Positions 46,733-56,164 of a stretch of 64,000 bases of DNA are shown one piece after another. This DNA comes from Thermotoga sp. KOL6 (GTDB taxonomy: Bacteria; Thermotogota; Thermotogae; Thermotogales; Thermotogaceae). Location: assembly GCF_002866025.1 (NCBI RefSeq), contig NZ_LNDE01000001.1, positions 124,001 through 188,000 on the forward strand, written 5' to 3'. A model generated the notes under the pieces. It did no database searches. It was given only the letters and a program-made list of their open reading frames with translations, and was not told where the DNA came from. The translations under genes were made by a program, and so were the position numbers. Each line of letters opens with the position of its first letter. Position 1 is the first letter of the stretch.

Positions 46733-47417
46733 CTGAAAGCATCAGCCATACGTCATGTAGAGATAGAAGATCTCGGCATAATGGAAGAAATCTTCAAGGA
46801 AAAAAAAGTGGGGTTTTGAATATCTCGATACACCCAAGGGAATGTACATTGAGAAGCCTTTGGAAGAGTATTCCCTAGTTGTTCTTCTCGGAGGGCCGAT
46901 GGGGGCGTATGAGGAGGAAAAGTACCCATTTCTAAAATACGAATTTCACTTGATTGAAGAAGTGTTGAAAAAAGGAATTCCATTTCTTGGAATTTGCCTA
47001 GGATCACAAATGTTGGCCAAAGTGCTAGGATCGAATGTTTACAAAGGAAAAAAGGGAGAAGAAATCGGGTGGTATTCAGTCGAAAAAGTTGGAGAGCATC
47101 GGTTTTTCAAAGATTTTCCAGAAAAGATTCTTGTATTCCAATGGCACGGCGATACCTTCGATCTGCCAAAAGATGCTATTAGAGTTTTCTCGTCAGAAAA
47201 ATACGAAAATCAGGGATTTGTTTACGAAAAAGCGGTGGGCTTACAGTTTCACATAGAAGTTGATTCTAAAACGATAAACCGTTGGGTAAAAGCCTACAAA
47301 GAAGAATTATCGACAAGGAGAATTGATCCCGAAAACCTGTTAAAAATCGCTAAACATGAAGAAAAAGACTCAAAAAAGATGTTGGAAGGTTTGATAAACA
47401 GAATGGTAGAAAGTTGA
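46733..47417 (+). pseudogene. class I glutamine amidotransferase family protein, frame disrupted at an A8 run
   Basis: The family protein is readable only by joining two frames. The first, from CTG at 46733 with GGGAGGT six bases upstream, encodes KASAIRHVEIEDLGIMEEIFKEKK and stops at TGA 46817. The second, from 46809, continues WGFEYLDTPKG and then the whole catalytic domain, ending at 47417: GGPMGAYEEEKYPFLKYEF, the nucleophile elbow GICLGSQML and the His-Glu pair in LQFHIEVD. The shift falls in eight A (46800-46807); one A fewer restores a single frame. The start codon is CTG, itself unusual. Options are pseudogene, sequencing error, or transcriptional slippage restoring some full protein. 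A shorter product from ATG 46842 (191 residues) could also be made. Confidence 0.8.
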
Positions 47418-47430
47418 GGAGGTGTCGGAG

Positions 47431-48153
47431 ATGACACCTCTTCGTGTAAACATTTTGGATTTGGATGGGGTGTATGAGGGACAAACCATCTTGAAATCGT
47501 TAGCATCTACCGTTGTTTCTGCGAAAATGAAGGGAGTTAGGTACATGCTGCTCCCAGAGAAACTGATAGAAATGGAGAAATTGATTTCTGGACTACACGG
47601 GATAATCTTTTTGGGAGATAGCGAATACCACCATTTTACCTATCTTTTCATCAAGAAACTCAAAGAACCTTTTGTTCTCCTAGTTTTCGATAATCATTTT
47701 GATGCGGCAGAAGGAGAAATCCTTGCATGTGACAACTGGATCAGAAAGGGTCTCAAATTGAAAAACTTGCGCAGAGTAATTGTGGTGGGGTGCCGAAGGG
47801 AGGAAAAAAAACACAGGGTATTGTTTGTAGAGGCAGATCCTTTGAAAATCAAAAAAGTAATAGGGAAATATCCTGTTTATCTTAGCATCGACAAAGACGT
47901 TTTGACTTTGGAAGTAACAAAATGGGGAAAAGGACAACTTCCTTTGGAAAGCTTTCTCGAAATAATTCTAAGCATCCCAAAGAGGAAAATTTTAGGAGTT
48001 GACATTTGTGGGGAACCAGATCCCACTGAAATATGGAAGATAAAAGAAAGTGAGAGGGTAAATCTTTCAATCCTTTCCGCCTTGCTTTTCGATGAGTCGA
48101 ATTACAAATCGAGCCGCAAACATTTGGAATGGGAGCCAGCTTACGTGACTTGA
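47431..48153 (+). CDS. arginase/ureohydrolase-fold protein
   Basis: A 240-residue protein with the metal-ligand pattern of the arginase superfamily: VFDNHFDAAEGE (Asp-x-His-x-Asp-like), LSIDKDVLTLEV (Ser-x-Asp-x-Asp) and GVDICGEPDP toward the C terminus. It is shorter than arginase or agmatinase (about 300) and lacks clear substrate loops, so its substrate is unknown. ATG 47431 follows GGAGGTG by six bases, ruling out the GTG nine bases earlier. Its last 87 bases overlap the convergent hydrolase gene. Confidence 0.65.
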   Translation: MTPLRVNILDLDGVYEGQTILKSLASTVVSAKMKGVRYMLLPEKLIEMEKLISGLHGIIFLGDSEYHHFTYLFIKKLKEPFVLLVFDNHFDAAEGEILACDNWIRKGLKLKNLRRVIVVGCRREEKKHRVLFVEADPLKIKKVIGKYPVYLSIDKDVLTLEVTKWGKGQLPLESFLEIILSIPKRKILGVDICGEPDPTEIWKIKESERVNLSILSALLFDESNYKSSRKHLEWEPAYVT

Positions 48154-49020
48154 GGGAATTCTTATTCTTTTGGGTTTGCCCAAATACTCCCATAGTATAT
48201 CTCTTGTACTCTTTGGAAGTGCTTTATCGAAGATCGCCTCCAGCAACACGAATTTGGAGGAATCGATGAATTTAGCGTAAGCGATTGGATCGAGCTTCAG
48301 AAGTGGGTGTATATCAGAAGCTAACATCTCTTGAACTGTAGAAAATTCCTTCAATTTTTCTAGATTCCTCTTGTACACGTTATAAAAATCATTTTCAACG
48401 TTCATTCCATGCTCCCTTCCTTTTCCTCTTCTAAGTTCTCTTCTCACAAAAGACAGAGTGGGCGATTTCCAAAATAACGTGGCAAAATCCCCACCACTCA
48501 TCATGAGCACCGTTTTCCTAAAGTCATCATTTAAAGCGTTGATCAGAACCGCTATCATTCCTCCCAGACAATATCCGAACAAGCAGTTTCTCTCGTGCCA
48601 CATGTTCTGCTTTTTGAGAAGTTTTATTAAACTCAGTAAATCAACAACGGCATGTTCCCAAAATCTTGTCATTTTCTCTAGGTTTGAAGAAAAATAATCC
48701 TTTCCACTGACAGAGCCGTGAGCAACGCGGGTGAAATTTCCAGGAAGAATCGGAAGAAACACTTCTATTCTATGCTTAGAAAGATAATGTGCCATTCGAA
48801 TAAGATAAATAACGTTTCTACTCCCAAGTCCTTGTAACAGCATGACAGAACCCTTTTTTTCTTTCCTGGGGGAAAAAACATAAACTTCCGCTGGATTCGT
48901 TCCTTTTTCGGCCCTTGGATAAGTTGATTCAAATTTCAAGAGAGAAATACGAGTCTTTTTCCCTCTGTGAACGTATCCCATCGAAAAATCGGAAGGAAGA
49001 TCAACGTATTCAAACACCAT
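48067..49020 (-). CDS. alpha/beta hydrolase with a Cys nucleophile position
   Basis: A 317-residue alpha/beta hydrolase. The oxyanion segment is VMLLQGLGSRNVIYLIRMAHYLSKHRIEVFLPILPGNFTR; the nucleophile elbow is FGYCLGGMIAVL, with Cys in place of Ser, as in dienelactone hydrolases and PHA synthases. The catalytic His is likely in SSHVSWLPFQMFAARF near the C terminus. The substrate is unknown. Starts are ambiguous: GTG 49026, ATG 49020 and GTG 49017 all lie within six bases of GAGGTG; I use ATG. It ends in an 87-base overlap with the arginase-fold gene and is coupled to the upstream hydrolase. Confidence 0.72.
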   Translation of the reverse strand: MVFEYVDLPSDFSMGYVHRGKKTRISLLKFESTYPRAEKGTNPAEVYVFSPRKEKKGSVMLLQGLGSRNVIYLIRMAHYLSKHRIEVFLPILPGNFTRVAHGSVSGKDYFSSNLEKMTRFWEHAVVDLLSLIKLLKKQNMWHERNCLFGYCLGGMIAVLINALNDDFRKTVLMMSGGDFATLFWKSPTLSFVRRELRRGKGREHGMNVENDFYNVYKRNLEKLKEFSTVQEMLASDIHPLLKLDPIAYAKFIDSSKFVLLEAIFDKALPKSTRDILWEYLGKPKRIRIPSSHVSWLPFQMFAARFVIRLIEKQGGKD

Positions 49021-49022
49021 TT

Positions 49023-49943
49023 TCACCTCTTCAGGAAAGAAATCGTTTCGTAGAGAAATCTTACTGTCAAGGAATCTTTTAGAACGAATTCGAAGCCGTG
49101 CTTTCCTTTGGGATGAAGGCAGAGCCGTGCTTTTACTTTGTTTTCTCTCAGTTTTTTGTACATTTTAACAGAAGAAATGTAGGGTACGACATCGTCTTTC
49201 ATTCCATGAACCAAGATGGTAGGAGGCGCCTTTTCACTCACCCACGTTACCGGTGAATAGAACACATAATCTTCCTTCTTCCTGATGGGTGTTCCTTTCA
49301 ACGTTGTTGTGACGGAAAATCTTGCAAACAGAGACGTTGTCTCCAAACTCCACAAGTCGAGAAGATCGCACGGAGCGTACCACGCTGCCACATGTCCGTC
49401 GAAGTCAGGGTACCTTTCCTTTGAAGATTTCATCGCATGAAGAAGTACCAAATGTCCTCCAGCGGAGAGTCCCATGAGGTTTAAAGTCCGAACCCTCAGT
49501 TTTTCTCTGTTTTGATTCAGAAAGAAAATGGCATCGTTTAAATCCTTGAGGATATCTTCTATGAAGTGAAAATATCCGTATCTGTAATCAAAAGTCGCAA
49601 CAGCAAAACCATTCGCATTCAAAAACCTGTACCATGAAACATTGTTGGGTTGCCTTCTATAACCAGAGATCCATCCTCCACCGTGTGCAAAAAGAACAAA
49701 TGGATAGCTTTCTCTTTTTACAGATGGATAGTAGATGTCCATTTTCAAACCAGTTTTGTACTCGAAAGTGAAAACCTTCCTTGTTACATTCCTTTTCAAC
49801 TTCACTGGAAGTCTGCCGAGAAACACATTTCTGACAAGAGGAAGGGAAAGTACGAGAAAGAAAAACAGCCCTAGGAGGGCGTTGAAGAAAAAGATTACTA
49901 CTGAGAACATAAAAAACGCTATCTTTAAAAGATTTTTCACCAT
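49023..49943 (-). CDS. membrane-anchored alpha/beta hydrolase (esterase/BD-FAE type)
   Basis: A 306-residue protein. An N-terminal transmembrane anchor (residues 4-35, very Phe-rich) is followed by an alpha/beta hydrolase domain with HGGGW oxyanion hole (VLFAHGGGWISGYRR), GLSAGGHLVL nucleophile elbow, Asp in HGMKDDVVPY and His in PKGKHGFEFV. This is the hormone-sensitive lipase/BD-FAE-like layout, acting on esters, probably at the outer face. ATG 49943 or GTG 49952 may be the start; no strong site is visible. The stop overlaps the start region of the next hydrolase. Confidence 0.82.
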   Translation of the reverse strand: MVKNLLKIAFFMFSVVIFFFNALLGLFFFLVLSLPLVRNVFLGRLPVKLKRNVTRKVFTFEYKTGLKMDIYYPSVKRESYPFVLFAHGGGWISGYRRQPNNVSWYRFLNANGFAVATFDYRYGYFHFIEDILKDLNDAIFFLNQNREKLRVRTLNLMGLSAGGHLVLLHAMKSSKERYPDFDGHVAAWYAPCDLLDLWSLETTSLFARFSVTTTLKGTPIRKKEDYVFYSPVTWVSEKAPPTILVHGMKDDVVPYISSVKMYKKLRENKVKARLCLHPKGKHGFEFVLKDSLTVRFLYETISFLKR

Positions 49944-49955
49944 TTCTCTCACTCT

Positions 49956-51296
49956 TCACGTTAAAATACTATGGACTACATAAAAGTATATCATTATCCC
50001 GCTAACATCGACTATCGTGGTGAGCAGCGGTCCAGCCATGAAAGCAGGATCTATCTTAAACACCCTAGCTACAAAGGGAAGGATTGCTCCCATTACATTT
50101 GCATACACTATCAATACTAACAAAGCGGTTGCAACGGCGAAATTCAAAAGTGAATCTGTGGATATCAAAAATGCTCTAAGGTAGAGAACGCCAGCCAAAA
50201 TTAGACCAAGAACACCACCTATCATCAACTCCCTGAAAAGCACCTTCCACCAATCTCTCCCTTTCACCTCGTTCAAGGTGATTCCTCTTATCATGAGGGC
50301 AGAAGCTTGCGCTCCCGTATTACCTGCAGAACCAATCATCGTCGGAATGAAAGCTGCTATTACAGGTATGGAAGCCAAAAAACTCTCATATCGGGATATG
50401 ATATTGCCGTTCACACTTTCAAGCAAGAGCAAAGCAACAAGCCAAGGTGATCTTTTCAATATCAATTTCCACCATGGAGTATGGAAATAAGAAGTGTAAG
50501 TAGCGCTCATGGAAGCCATCTTTTGTATATCTTCTGTCACCTCTTCTTCTATGACATCCACTATATCATCGAAAGTGATGACACCTATCAATCTCTCCTC
50601 ACTATCGACAACGGGTAAAATCATCAAGTCATACTTTTTCATCAATTCTGCTGCAAGTTCTTGATCGTCTGTTGCATGAACAAAAATAGGTTCTTTATCC
50701 ATGATTTCAGAGACCCTTTGACTGGGGTCAGCAATAATAAGATCACGAAGCTCAACAGTTCCTTTCAATTTCCTGGTCTTGTCTATCACCATGAGAGAGT
50801 AGATGTTTTCTTTCTCTTTTCCTTCTTTTCTAACTTTCTCTAGAGCCTTTTGAACTGACATGTCCTCGTATAGTTCCACATATTCTGTTGTTGCAAGTCT
50901 TGCTGCGGAGTCTTCAGGATAATTCAACACCATGAGGATATTTTCTCTTTCATTTGGAGGCAAATACGAAAGTAACTTTTTTACCACATTAGCCGGCATC
51001 TCTTCAAGAAGTTCCACTCGATCGTCGGGATCCATGGATTCAAAGATTTCTTTCAAGCGTTCCTCTCTGAAGAGTTTTATGAGTTCCATTTGATCATCCG
51101 GTTCAAGTTCACTGAAGACTTCAGCAGCTTTGTCTTTTGGAAGAAGTCTGAAAACAATTATCTTCAAATCGGGCGGGAGCTTTTCAATCATGTCTTTTAC
51201 ATCGGCAGGATCTTGTTGTTCCAAAACTCTCTTCAACGTTTTGAAATCTCCCTTTTCGATCAATTCTTGGAGATCGATCTCTACTTTGATCCTCAT
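49956..51296 (-). CDS. mgtE: magnesium transporter MgtE
   Basis: A 446-residue Mg2+ channel. The N domain (about residues 1-125) is rich in acidic helices (ADVKDMIEKLPPDLKIIVFRLLPKDKAAEVFSEL, DDRVELLEEMPANVVKKLLSYLPPNE), then a CBS pair (about 130-250), the connecting helix and five C-terminal helices (AFIPTMIGSAGNTGAQASALMIRG) carrying the pore motif. N and CBS domains bind Mg2+ and close the channel. ATG 51296 has GGAGGTG five bases upstream. The 80-base leader carries two small frames (see separate entry). Confidence 0.95.
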   Translation of the reverse strand: MRIKVEIDLQELIEKGDFKTLKRVLEQQDPADVKDMIEKLPPDLKIIVFRLLPKDKAAEVFSELEPDDQMELIKLFREERLKEIFESMDPDDRVELLEEMPANVVKKLLSYLPPNERENILMVLNYPEDSAARLATTEYVELYEDMSVQKALEKVRKEGKEKENIYSLMVIDKTRKLKGTVELRDLIIADPSQRVSEIMDKEPIFVHATDDQELAAELMKKYDLMILPVVDSEERLIGVITFDDIVDVIEEEVTEDIQKMASMSATYTSYFHTPWWKLILKRSPWLVALLLLESVNGNIISRYESFLASIPVIAAFIPTMIGSAGNTGAQASALMIRGITLNEVKGRDWWKVLFRELMIGGVLGLILAGVLYLRAFLISTDSLLNFAVATALLVLIVYANVMGAILPFVARVFKIDPAFMAGPLLTTIVDVSGIMIYFYVVHSILT

Positions 51297-51298
51297 CC

Positions 51299-51358
51299 TC
51301 ACACCTCCTCATTTTCGACTCTACGGAGGAAGACTAGTACTTTCCACTCAGGACTCAC
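51299..51358 (-). other. short open frames in the mgtE leader
   Basis: Two minus-strand frames lie between the mgtE promoter region and its ATG. GTG 51347 to TAG 51321 (nine codons: VESTSLPP and stop, as translated with Val for GTG) has AGGAGGTG eight bases upstream and ends in Pro-Pro. A second frame from GTG 51358 ends with TGA at 51301-51299, two bases before mgtE ATG. A possible extended -10 (TGT-TAGAAT) lies at 51389-51384. Whether either is translated cannot be told from the sequence. Confidence 0.3.
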
Positions 51359-51473
51359 CTCCTAAAATAGTTTTCGCAAATCAATTCTAACACTACAGAA
51401 TGGAGTTTACCAGTTAATAGAAAGAAATGGTTAATTTAAAAAAAGAGTATAATTTAGAATAGGAGGTGGGAGA

Positions 51474-52154
51474 ATGAAAGTCACGTTTCTCGGTCATGCG
51501 GCTGTGTTGATCGAAGATAAAAAGAACATCATCATTGATCCTTTCATAACTGGTAATCCTGTTGCCTCTCTGAAGCTGGAAGATCTTCCAAAAATAGATT
51601 ACATACTGGTAACCCATGGTCACGGAGATCATCTGGGTGATACCGTTGAAATCGCAAAGAAAAACGATGCAACGGTAATCTCCAATTACGAAATATGTCA
51701 GTACTTAAGCAAAAAGGGGTTAAAAACTCACGCTATGCACATAGGAGGCAGCTATTTGTTTGATTTTGGGAGAGTGAAGATGACCCCAGCCGTTCATGGC
51801 TCCAGCATAATTGAAGGAGAGAAGATAATCTATGGTGGAAACCCAGGAGGTTTTCTTGTAACCATCGATGACAAAAAAATATACCATGCTGGGGACACCG
51901 GTTTAACGAAAGAAATGGAACTTCTAACAAACGAAAATATTGACCTTGCTTTTCTTCCTATTGGTGGAAACTTCGTGATGGATGTTGAAGACGCTGTTTT
52001 AGCCGCTTCTATGATCAAGCCGAAAAAGGTGATTCCCATGCATTATGGTACTTGGGAGATCATCTTCGCAGATGTAGAACTGTTCAGGAAAAAAGTTGAG
52101 GATGAGGGAATAGAGTGTGTAATTTTGGAGCCCGGTGATTCGCTAGAGTTATGA
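51474..52154 (+). CDS. UlaG-like metallo-beta-lactamase-fold hydrolase
   Basis: A 226-residue metal-dependent hydrolase. The zinc-binding motifs are [11 protein letters not shown] (HxHxDH), the His in PAVHGSS, the Asp in YHAGDTGLT and the His in IPMHYGT. This is the short single-domain UPF0173/UlaG-like group, whose substrate is not known. GGAGGTGGGAGA precedes the ATG. A TATAAT lies at 51448-51453. Confidence 0.9.
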   Translation: MKVTFLGHAAVLIEDKKNIIIDPFITGNPVASLKLEDLPKIDYILVTHGHGDHLGDTVEIAKKNDATVISNYEICQYLSKKGLKTHAMHIGGSYLFDFGRVKMTPAVHGSSIIEGEKIIYGGNPGGFLVTIDDKKIYHAGDTGLTKEMELLTNENIDLAFLPIGGNFVMDVEDAVLAASMIKPKKVIPMHYGTWEIIFADVELFRKKVEDEGIECVILEPGDSLEL

Positions 52155-52166
52155 GGAGTTGGAAAA

Positions 52167-53642
52167 GTGTACGTGTATCTATTGCTTGCTATTTCCCTTA
52201 GTATGCTCACGACAGCTGCGGTCCTTTTCTTCCTTATGAAGAAGAAAATAGCTTTCTATACAAGACTTGAAAAGAGTTTTGACATCATTGTAGAAGGATT
52301 GTCAAAACTTGATCCTGAAGCTCCAGAAGAAGAATTTTTCCAAAATATCCTGGATATCGCAATGAAGGTGGTACCCGAAGCGAACAAAGGTAGTGTGTCA
52401 AGAATCACCGAAGAAGGAGATTGGATCTTCGTCGCTTCAAAAGGACATACGGTTGATCTTTTTGGGAGAAAGTTTCCTGCCCGCTACCTTTTTCGAGCGG
52501 GAAAGGAACCCGTCGAAGTGAATTTTCTTGAGTATGATAATGGATTTCTCCCCGATGAGATGTGGGATTTTTTTAAAAAAACACTCCGTGGTACGAGGAT
52601 GAGTCTCGTGGTGGGATTATTTGCAGGTGACGAATTTCTTGGAAACATCGCGCTCGACAGTCCTCGTGAGCATTTTTCTGATCTTTCAAAAAAGGTGCTC
52701 AAATCTCTGGGAAATTTGGCCAGTACCTATCTTTTATTGAAAAATACCTTGAAGAGGGAACAATATCTCCAAAGAGTATTGAAAACTATTTTCACACTCC
52801 TTCTTCTCTTCAGAAAACAAATTTCCATAGAAGATTTCTTGAATGAGGCACTCCAGAAAATCTTAGAATCCACTCACTATTTCGTTGGAGGTGCTGTCTT
52901 CAGGGAGAACGAAGTAATCTCATCCGTAGCTTTAGAAGAAATCCCGCAGATGATTCTCAAAAGTAAAGAAGGTACAGGGAAAATAGAAACTATAGAAGAA
53001 GGCGGTAAGTACTACGTGATCGTTCATCTGGAGGTAGAGGAACTTCCATCTTACTCGATTATCTTCACTTCCAAAACGAGTGTCGAGCCTTCTTTTTTGG
53101 GTGTGTTGAACACCTTTGCCGAAATAACAACTATTTACATTAAAGAACACCAACTCCATCAGAAATATCGGGAAATAGCCCTTCGAGACACTCTAACTGG
53201 AGCATACACACGTCACTACTTCAACGAATGGATCTACTCTCACATGGCATGGCTCAGGAGAAATCAGAAAACCTCCGTATTAGTCATCTTCGACTTAGAC
53301 GGCCTTAAGATGATAAATGATACTTACGGGCATCTCATGGGAGACAAGACTTTAAAAGAGTTCGTCAGAATTTTGAAAGAGACAGTTCGAGAGTCCGATC
53401 CCATCTTCAGATACGGTGGAGACGAATTCCTCCTCGTTCTCGTTGACTCAAAAAAAGAAAACACACCTTTTACTATCAATAGGCTGAGGAAAAATTTGAG
53501 AAAAATTAACCTTCCTTTCGAAGTAGACTTCTCCGTGGGATACGAGGAGATAGATGGCTTTATACCAATAGAGAAAGCATTGGCAAGAGCAGATGATCTT
53601 CTGTATAGAGATAAATTCAGGAAAAGGGGTGAAAACAAATGA
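52167..53642 (+). CDS. membrane GAF-like sensor diguanylate cyclase (GGDEF)
   Basis: A 491-residue protein. One N-terminal helix (residues 2-23) anchors it; two GAF-like regions follow (about 35-185 and 195-330); the GGDEF domain is about 335-485 with RDTLTGAYTRHYFNEW, FDLDGLKMINDTYGH and the active site RYGGDEF. An RESD inhibitory site (RxxD) lies five residues before it, so product inhibition by c-di-GMP is likely. It makes c-di-GMP from two GTP. No EAL domain. GTG start at 52167 follows GAGGAG. Its stop overlaps korA by four bases. Confidence 0.93.
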   Translation: MYVYLLLAISLSMLTTAAVLFFLMKKKIAFYTRLEKSFDIIVEGLSKLDPEAPEEEFFQNILDIAMKVVPEANKGSVSRITEEGDWIFVASKGHTVDLFGRKFPARYLFRAGKEPVEVNFLEYDNGFLPDEMWDFFKKTLRGTRMSLVVGLFAGDEFLGNIALDSPREHFSDLSKKVLKSLGNLASTYLLLKNTLKREQYLQRVLKTIFTLLLLFRKQISIEDFLNEALQKILESTHYFVGGAVFRENEVISSVALEEIPQMILKSKEGTGKIETIEEGGKYYVIVHLEVEELPSYSIIFTSKTSVEPSFLGVLNTFAEITTIYIKEHQLHQKYREIALRDTLTGAYTRHYFNEWIYSHMAWLRRNQKTSVLVIFDLDGLKMINDTYGHLMGDKTLKEFVRILKETVRESDPIFRYGGDEFLLVLVDSKKENTPFTINRLRKNLRKINLPFEVDFSVGYEEIDGFIPIEKALARADDLLYRDKFRKRGENK

Positions 53643-55315
53643 AAGACATCAGTATCGTCTTGAGTGGCGAAGCAGGCCAAGGAATACAGACCGTTGAATA
53701 TATACTCACCCGTGTCCTGAAAAACTCTGGTCTTCATGTGTTTGCCACCAAAGAATACATGTCACGTGTAAGGGGTGGAAACAATACCACGGAGATCCGT
53801 GTTTCCTCCAAAAGGGTACGCTCTTTCGTGGAACGAATTGATGTGCTCGTTCCTTTGGGAAAAAACGCAACAGAAAGATTGAAAGAACGAATCACCGAAA
53901 AGACATTAGTGGTGGGGGAAAGGCAATTCATCGAAGAGACGAATGGTGAAAAAATAGTTGTGCCGTTTCTGGAGATAGCAAAACAAGCCGGGAACAGACT
54001 ATACGTGAATTCAGCTGCCATAGGTTTCCTCTCTGGTTTACTCGGAGCTGACAAGAATGTCCTTGAGAATCAGATCAAAAAACAATTTGAAGAGAAAGGT
54101 GAAAAGATCGTCAAGGAAAATATTCAAGCTGCATTGGAAGGATACAAAAGAGGACAAGAACTTTCCCAGAGAATAGATATCATTGTTGAAAAAAATCCTG
54201 ATGTAAGAGAAGAGATTCTACTGAACGGTGCAGAAGCGGTGGGAATTGGTGCCATTGCGGGTGGTTGTAATTTCGTTTCGTCTTATCCTATGTCACCCTC
54301 TACTTCCGTTCTGGTGTTCTTAGCCCAGCATAAGAACAACTTTGGAATTGTGGTTGAACAAGCGGAAGACGAAATAGCTGCCATGAACATGGTTATCGGA
54401 TCATGGTACGCAGGAGCGCGCGGCCTTGTGACAACTTCCGGTGGAGGATTCGCTCTAATGGAAGAAGCACTGAGTCTTGCAGGAATGATCGAATCCCCTG
54501 TTGTTATACATCTTGCTCAAAGACCAGGACCTGCAACAGGCCTTCCCACGAGGACCGAACAAGGAGATTTGAACCTCGTACTTTACGCCGGCCATGGAGA
54601 TTTTCCAAGAATCATCTATACACCGGGTAATATAGAAGAAGCGTTTTACCTGACTCAGAGGGCGTTCAACATGGCAGATAAATATCAAGTGCCCGTTTTT
54701 GTTTTAACGGATCAGTATCTCGTCGATTCGTTTTACAATCTGCCCGAGTTCGATCTGAGTGGTGTGAAAATCGAGAAACACATCGTCAAAACTTCCAAAA
54801 ATTACGTAAGGTACGCCATCACCGAAGACGGTATTTCACCCCGCGGTGTCCCTGGATACGGTGAGGGCCTCGTAAGAGTGGACAGTGACGAACATGATGA
54901 ATTCGGTCATATTACAGAGGATTTTGATACTCGAGCGAGAATGGTAGAAAAGCGCCTGAGAAAAGGAGAAACTATCAAGAAAGACATCGTAGATCCGAAA
55001 CTGATAGGAGATGAAGATTATCGAACTTTGCTTATAGCTTGGGGATCAACATTAGAGGTTGTGAAAGAAGCAATAGAAGAAATGGAGGGAGTGGCTTTAC
55101 TTCACTTTTCACAGGTATGGCCCATCAACGAATCTATAAAGAGATATTTTGAAAGAGCGGAAAGGGTTGTGGCTATAGAGGGAAATGCAACGGGACAGTT
55201 CGCAAATCTCATTCAACAAATAACGGGCTTCAGAATAAAAGATAGAATTTTGAAATACAATGGCCTTCAATTCTCTGTGGAAGAATTGAGAAAGAAGATT
55301 TCGGAGGTGATATAA
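53639..55315 (+). CDS. korA: 2-oxoacid:ferredoxin oxidoreductase, gamma-alpha fusion subunit
   Basis: A 558-residue subunit. Residues 1-185 are the gamma domain ([41 protein letters not shown]), joined to the alpha domain (about 195-555: [76 protein letters not shown]). The order gamma-alpha in one chain is that of archaeal-type 2-oxoacid oxidoreductases. Together with the next gene it decarboxylates an oxoacid (2-oxoglutarate or branched chain) to acyl-CoA and reduced ferredoxin. ATG overlaps the GGDEF gene. Confidence 0.9.
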   Translation: [558 protein letters not shown]

Positions 55316-56164
55316 ATGAAGCTCACCGATTATATAAATCAAGAGATAGCATGGTGCCCGGGTTGTGGAAATTTTGGAATAAGAACCGCCCTCATGAAAA
55401 CTCTTGAGGAAATGAACGTAGATCCTCGTAATGTCGTCATAGTCTCCGGAATAGGACAGGCAGCGAAAATGCCTCAGTATATTGGTGTGAACATGTTCAA
55501 CGGACTCCATGGAAGGGCTCTCCCTGTGGCCACAGCTATAAAGACAGCGAATCCCAATCTTCTGGTTATCGCTGAAAGCGGAGACGGATGCATGTACGGT
55601 GAAGGCGGAAATCATTTTATTCACACCATTAGAAGAAACCCGGATATCGTAAACATAGTCCACAACAATCAAATTTACGGACTCACGAAAGGACAGGCGT
55701 CCCCCACAAGTCTAAAGGGTTTCAAAACGCCAGTCCAAGTTGACGGAGTGATCTTAGAACCTTTCAATCCCTTAGCAGTTGCTATTGCCCTTGACGCATC
55801 TTTCGTTGCGAGAACTTTCATAGGTGACATTGAGTTCACAAAGGAGATTTTGAAAGAAGCAATAAAACACAAAGGTTATGCACTTGTAGACATATTCCAA
55901 CCGTGCGTTACTTTCAACAAGCTGAACACGTATGAGTGGTATAAAGAGAACACTTATTACCTTAAGAATCATGATCCGACAGATAGAGAACTTGCGTTCA
56001 AGAGGGCAACGGAAACCGAGAAATTCCCGCTTGGAATATTTTATATCAACAAAAATAAAGAAACTTTCGAAGAAGCAGCAAGAAAAGGTAATAGAACACC
56101 TCTCTATGAATATGAGGTGGATTTCAACAAATTGAAAAAGGTGATCGAAAGTAAAAGATCATGA
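55316..56164 (+). CDS. korB: 2-oxoacid:ferredoxin oxidoreductase, beta subunit
   Basis: A 282-residue thiamine-diphosphate subunit. Cluster-type Cys in [10 protein letters not shown], the TPP motif [39 protein letters not shown], and a third Cys in [10 protein letters not shown] bind [4Fe-4S]. No ferredoxin-like delta domain is encoded nearby, so this is the two-subunit form. GGAGGTG lies six bases before the ATG. Confidence 0.93.
   Translation: MKLTDYINQEIAWCPGCGNFGIRTALMKTLEEMNVDPRNVVIVSGIGQAAKMPQYIGVNMFNGLHGRALPVATAIKTANPNLLVIAESGDGCMYGEGGNHFIHTIRRNPDIVNIVHNNQIYGLTKGQASPTSLKGFKTPVQVDGVILEPFNPLAVAIALDASFVARTFIGDIEFTKEILKEAIKHKGYALVDIFQPCVTFNKLNTYEWYKENTYYLKNHDPTDRELAFKRATETEKFPLGIFYINKNKETFEEAARKGNRTPLYEYEVDFNKLKKVIESKRS

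Noticed and set aside
51303-51473. M-box riboswitch before mgtE
   Set aside because: The characteristic M-box sequence and long fold are not recognised in the leader; only short frames and a -10 are visible.
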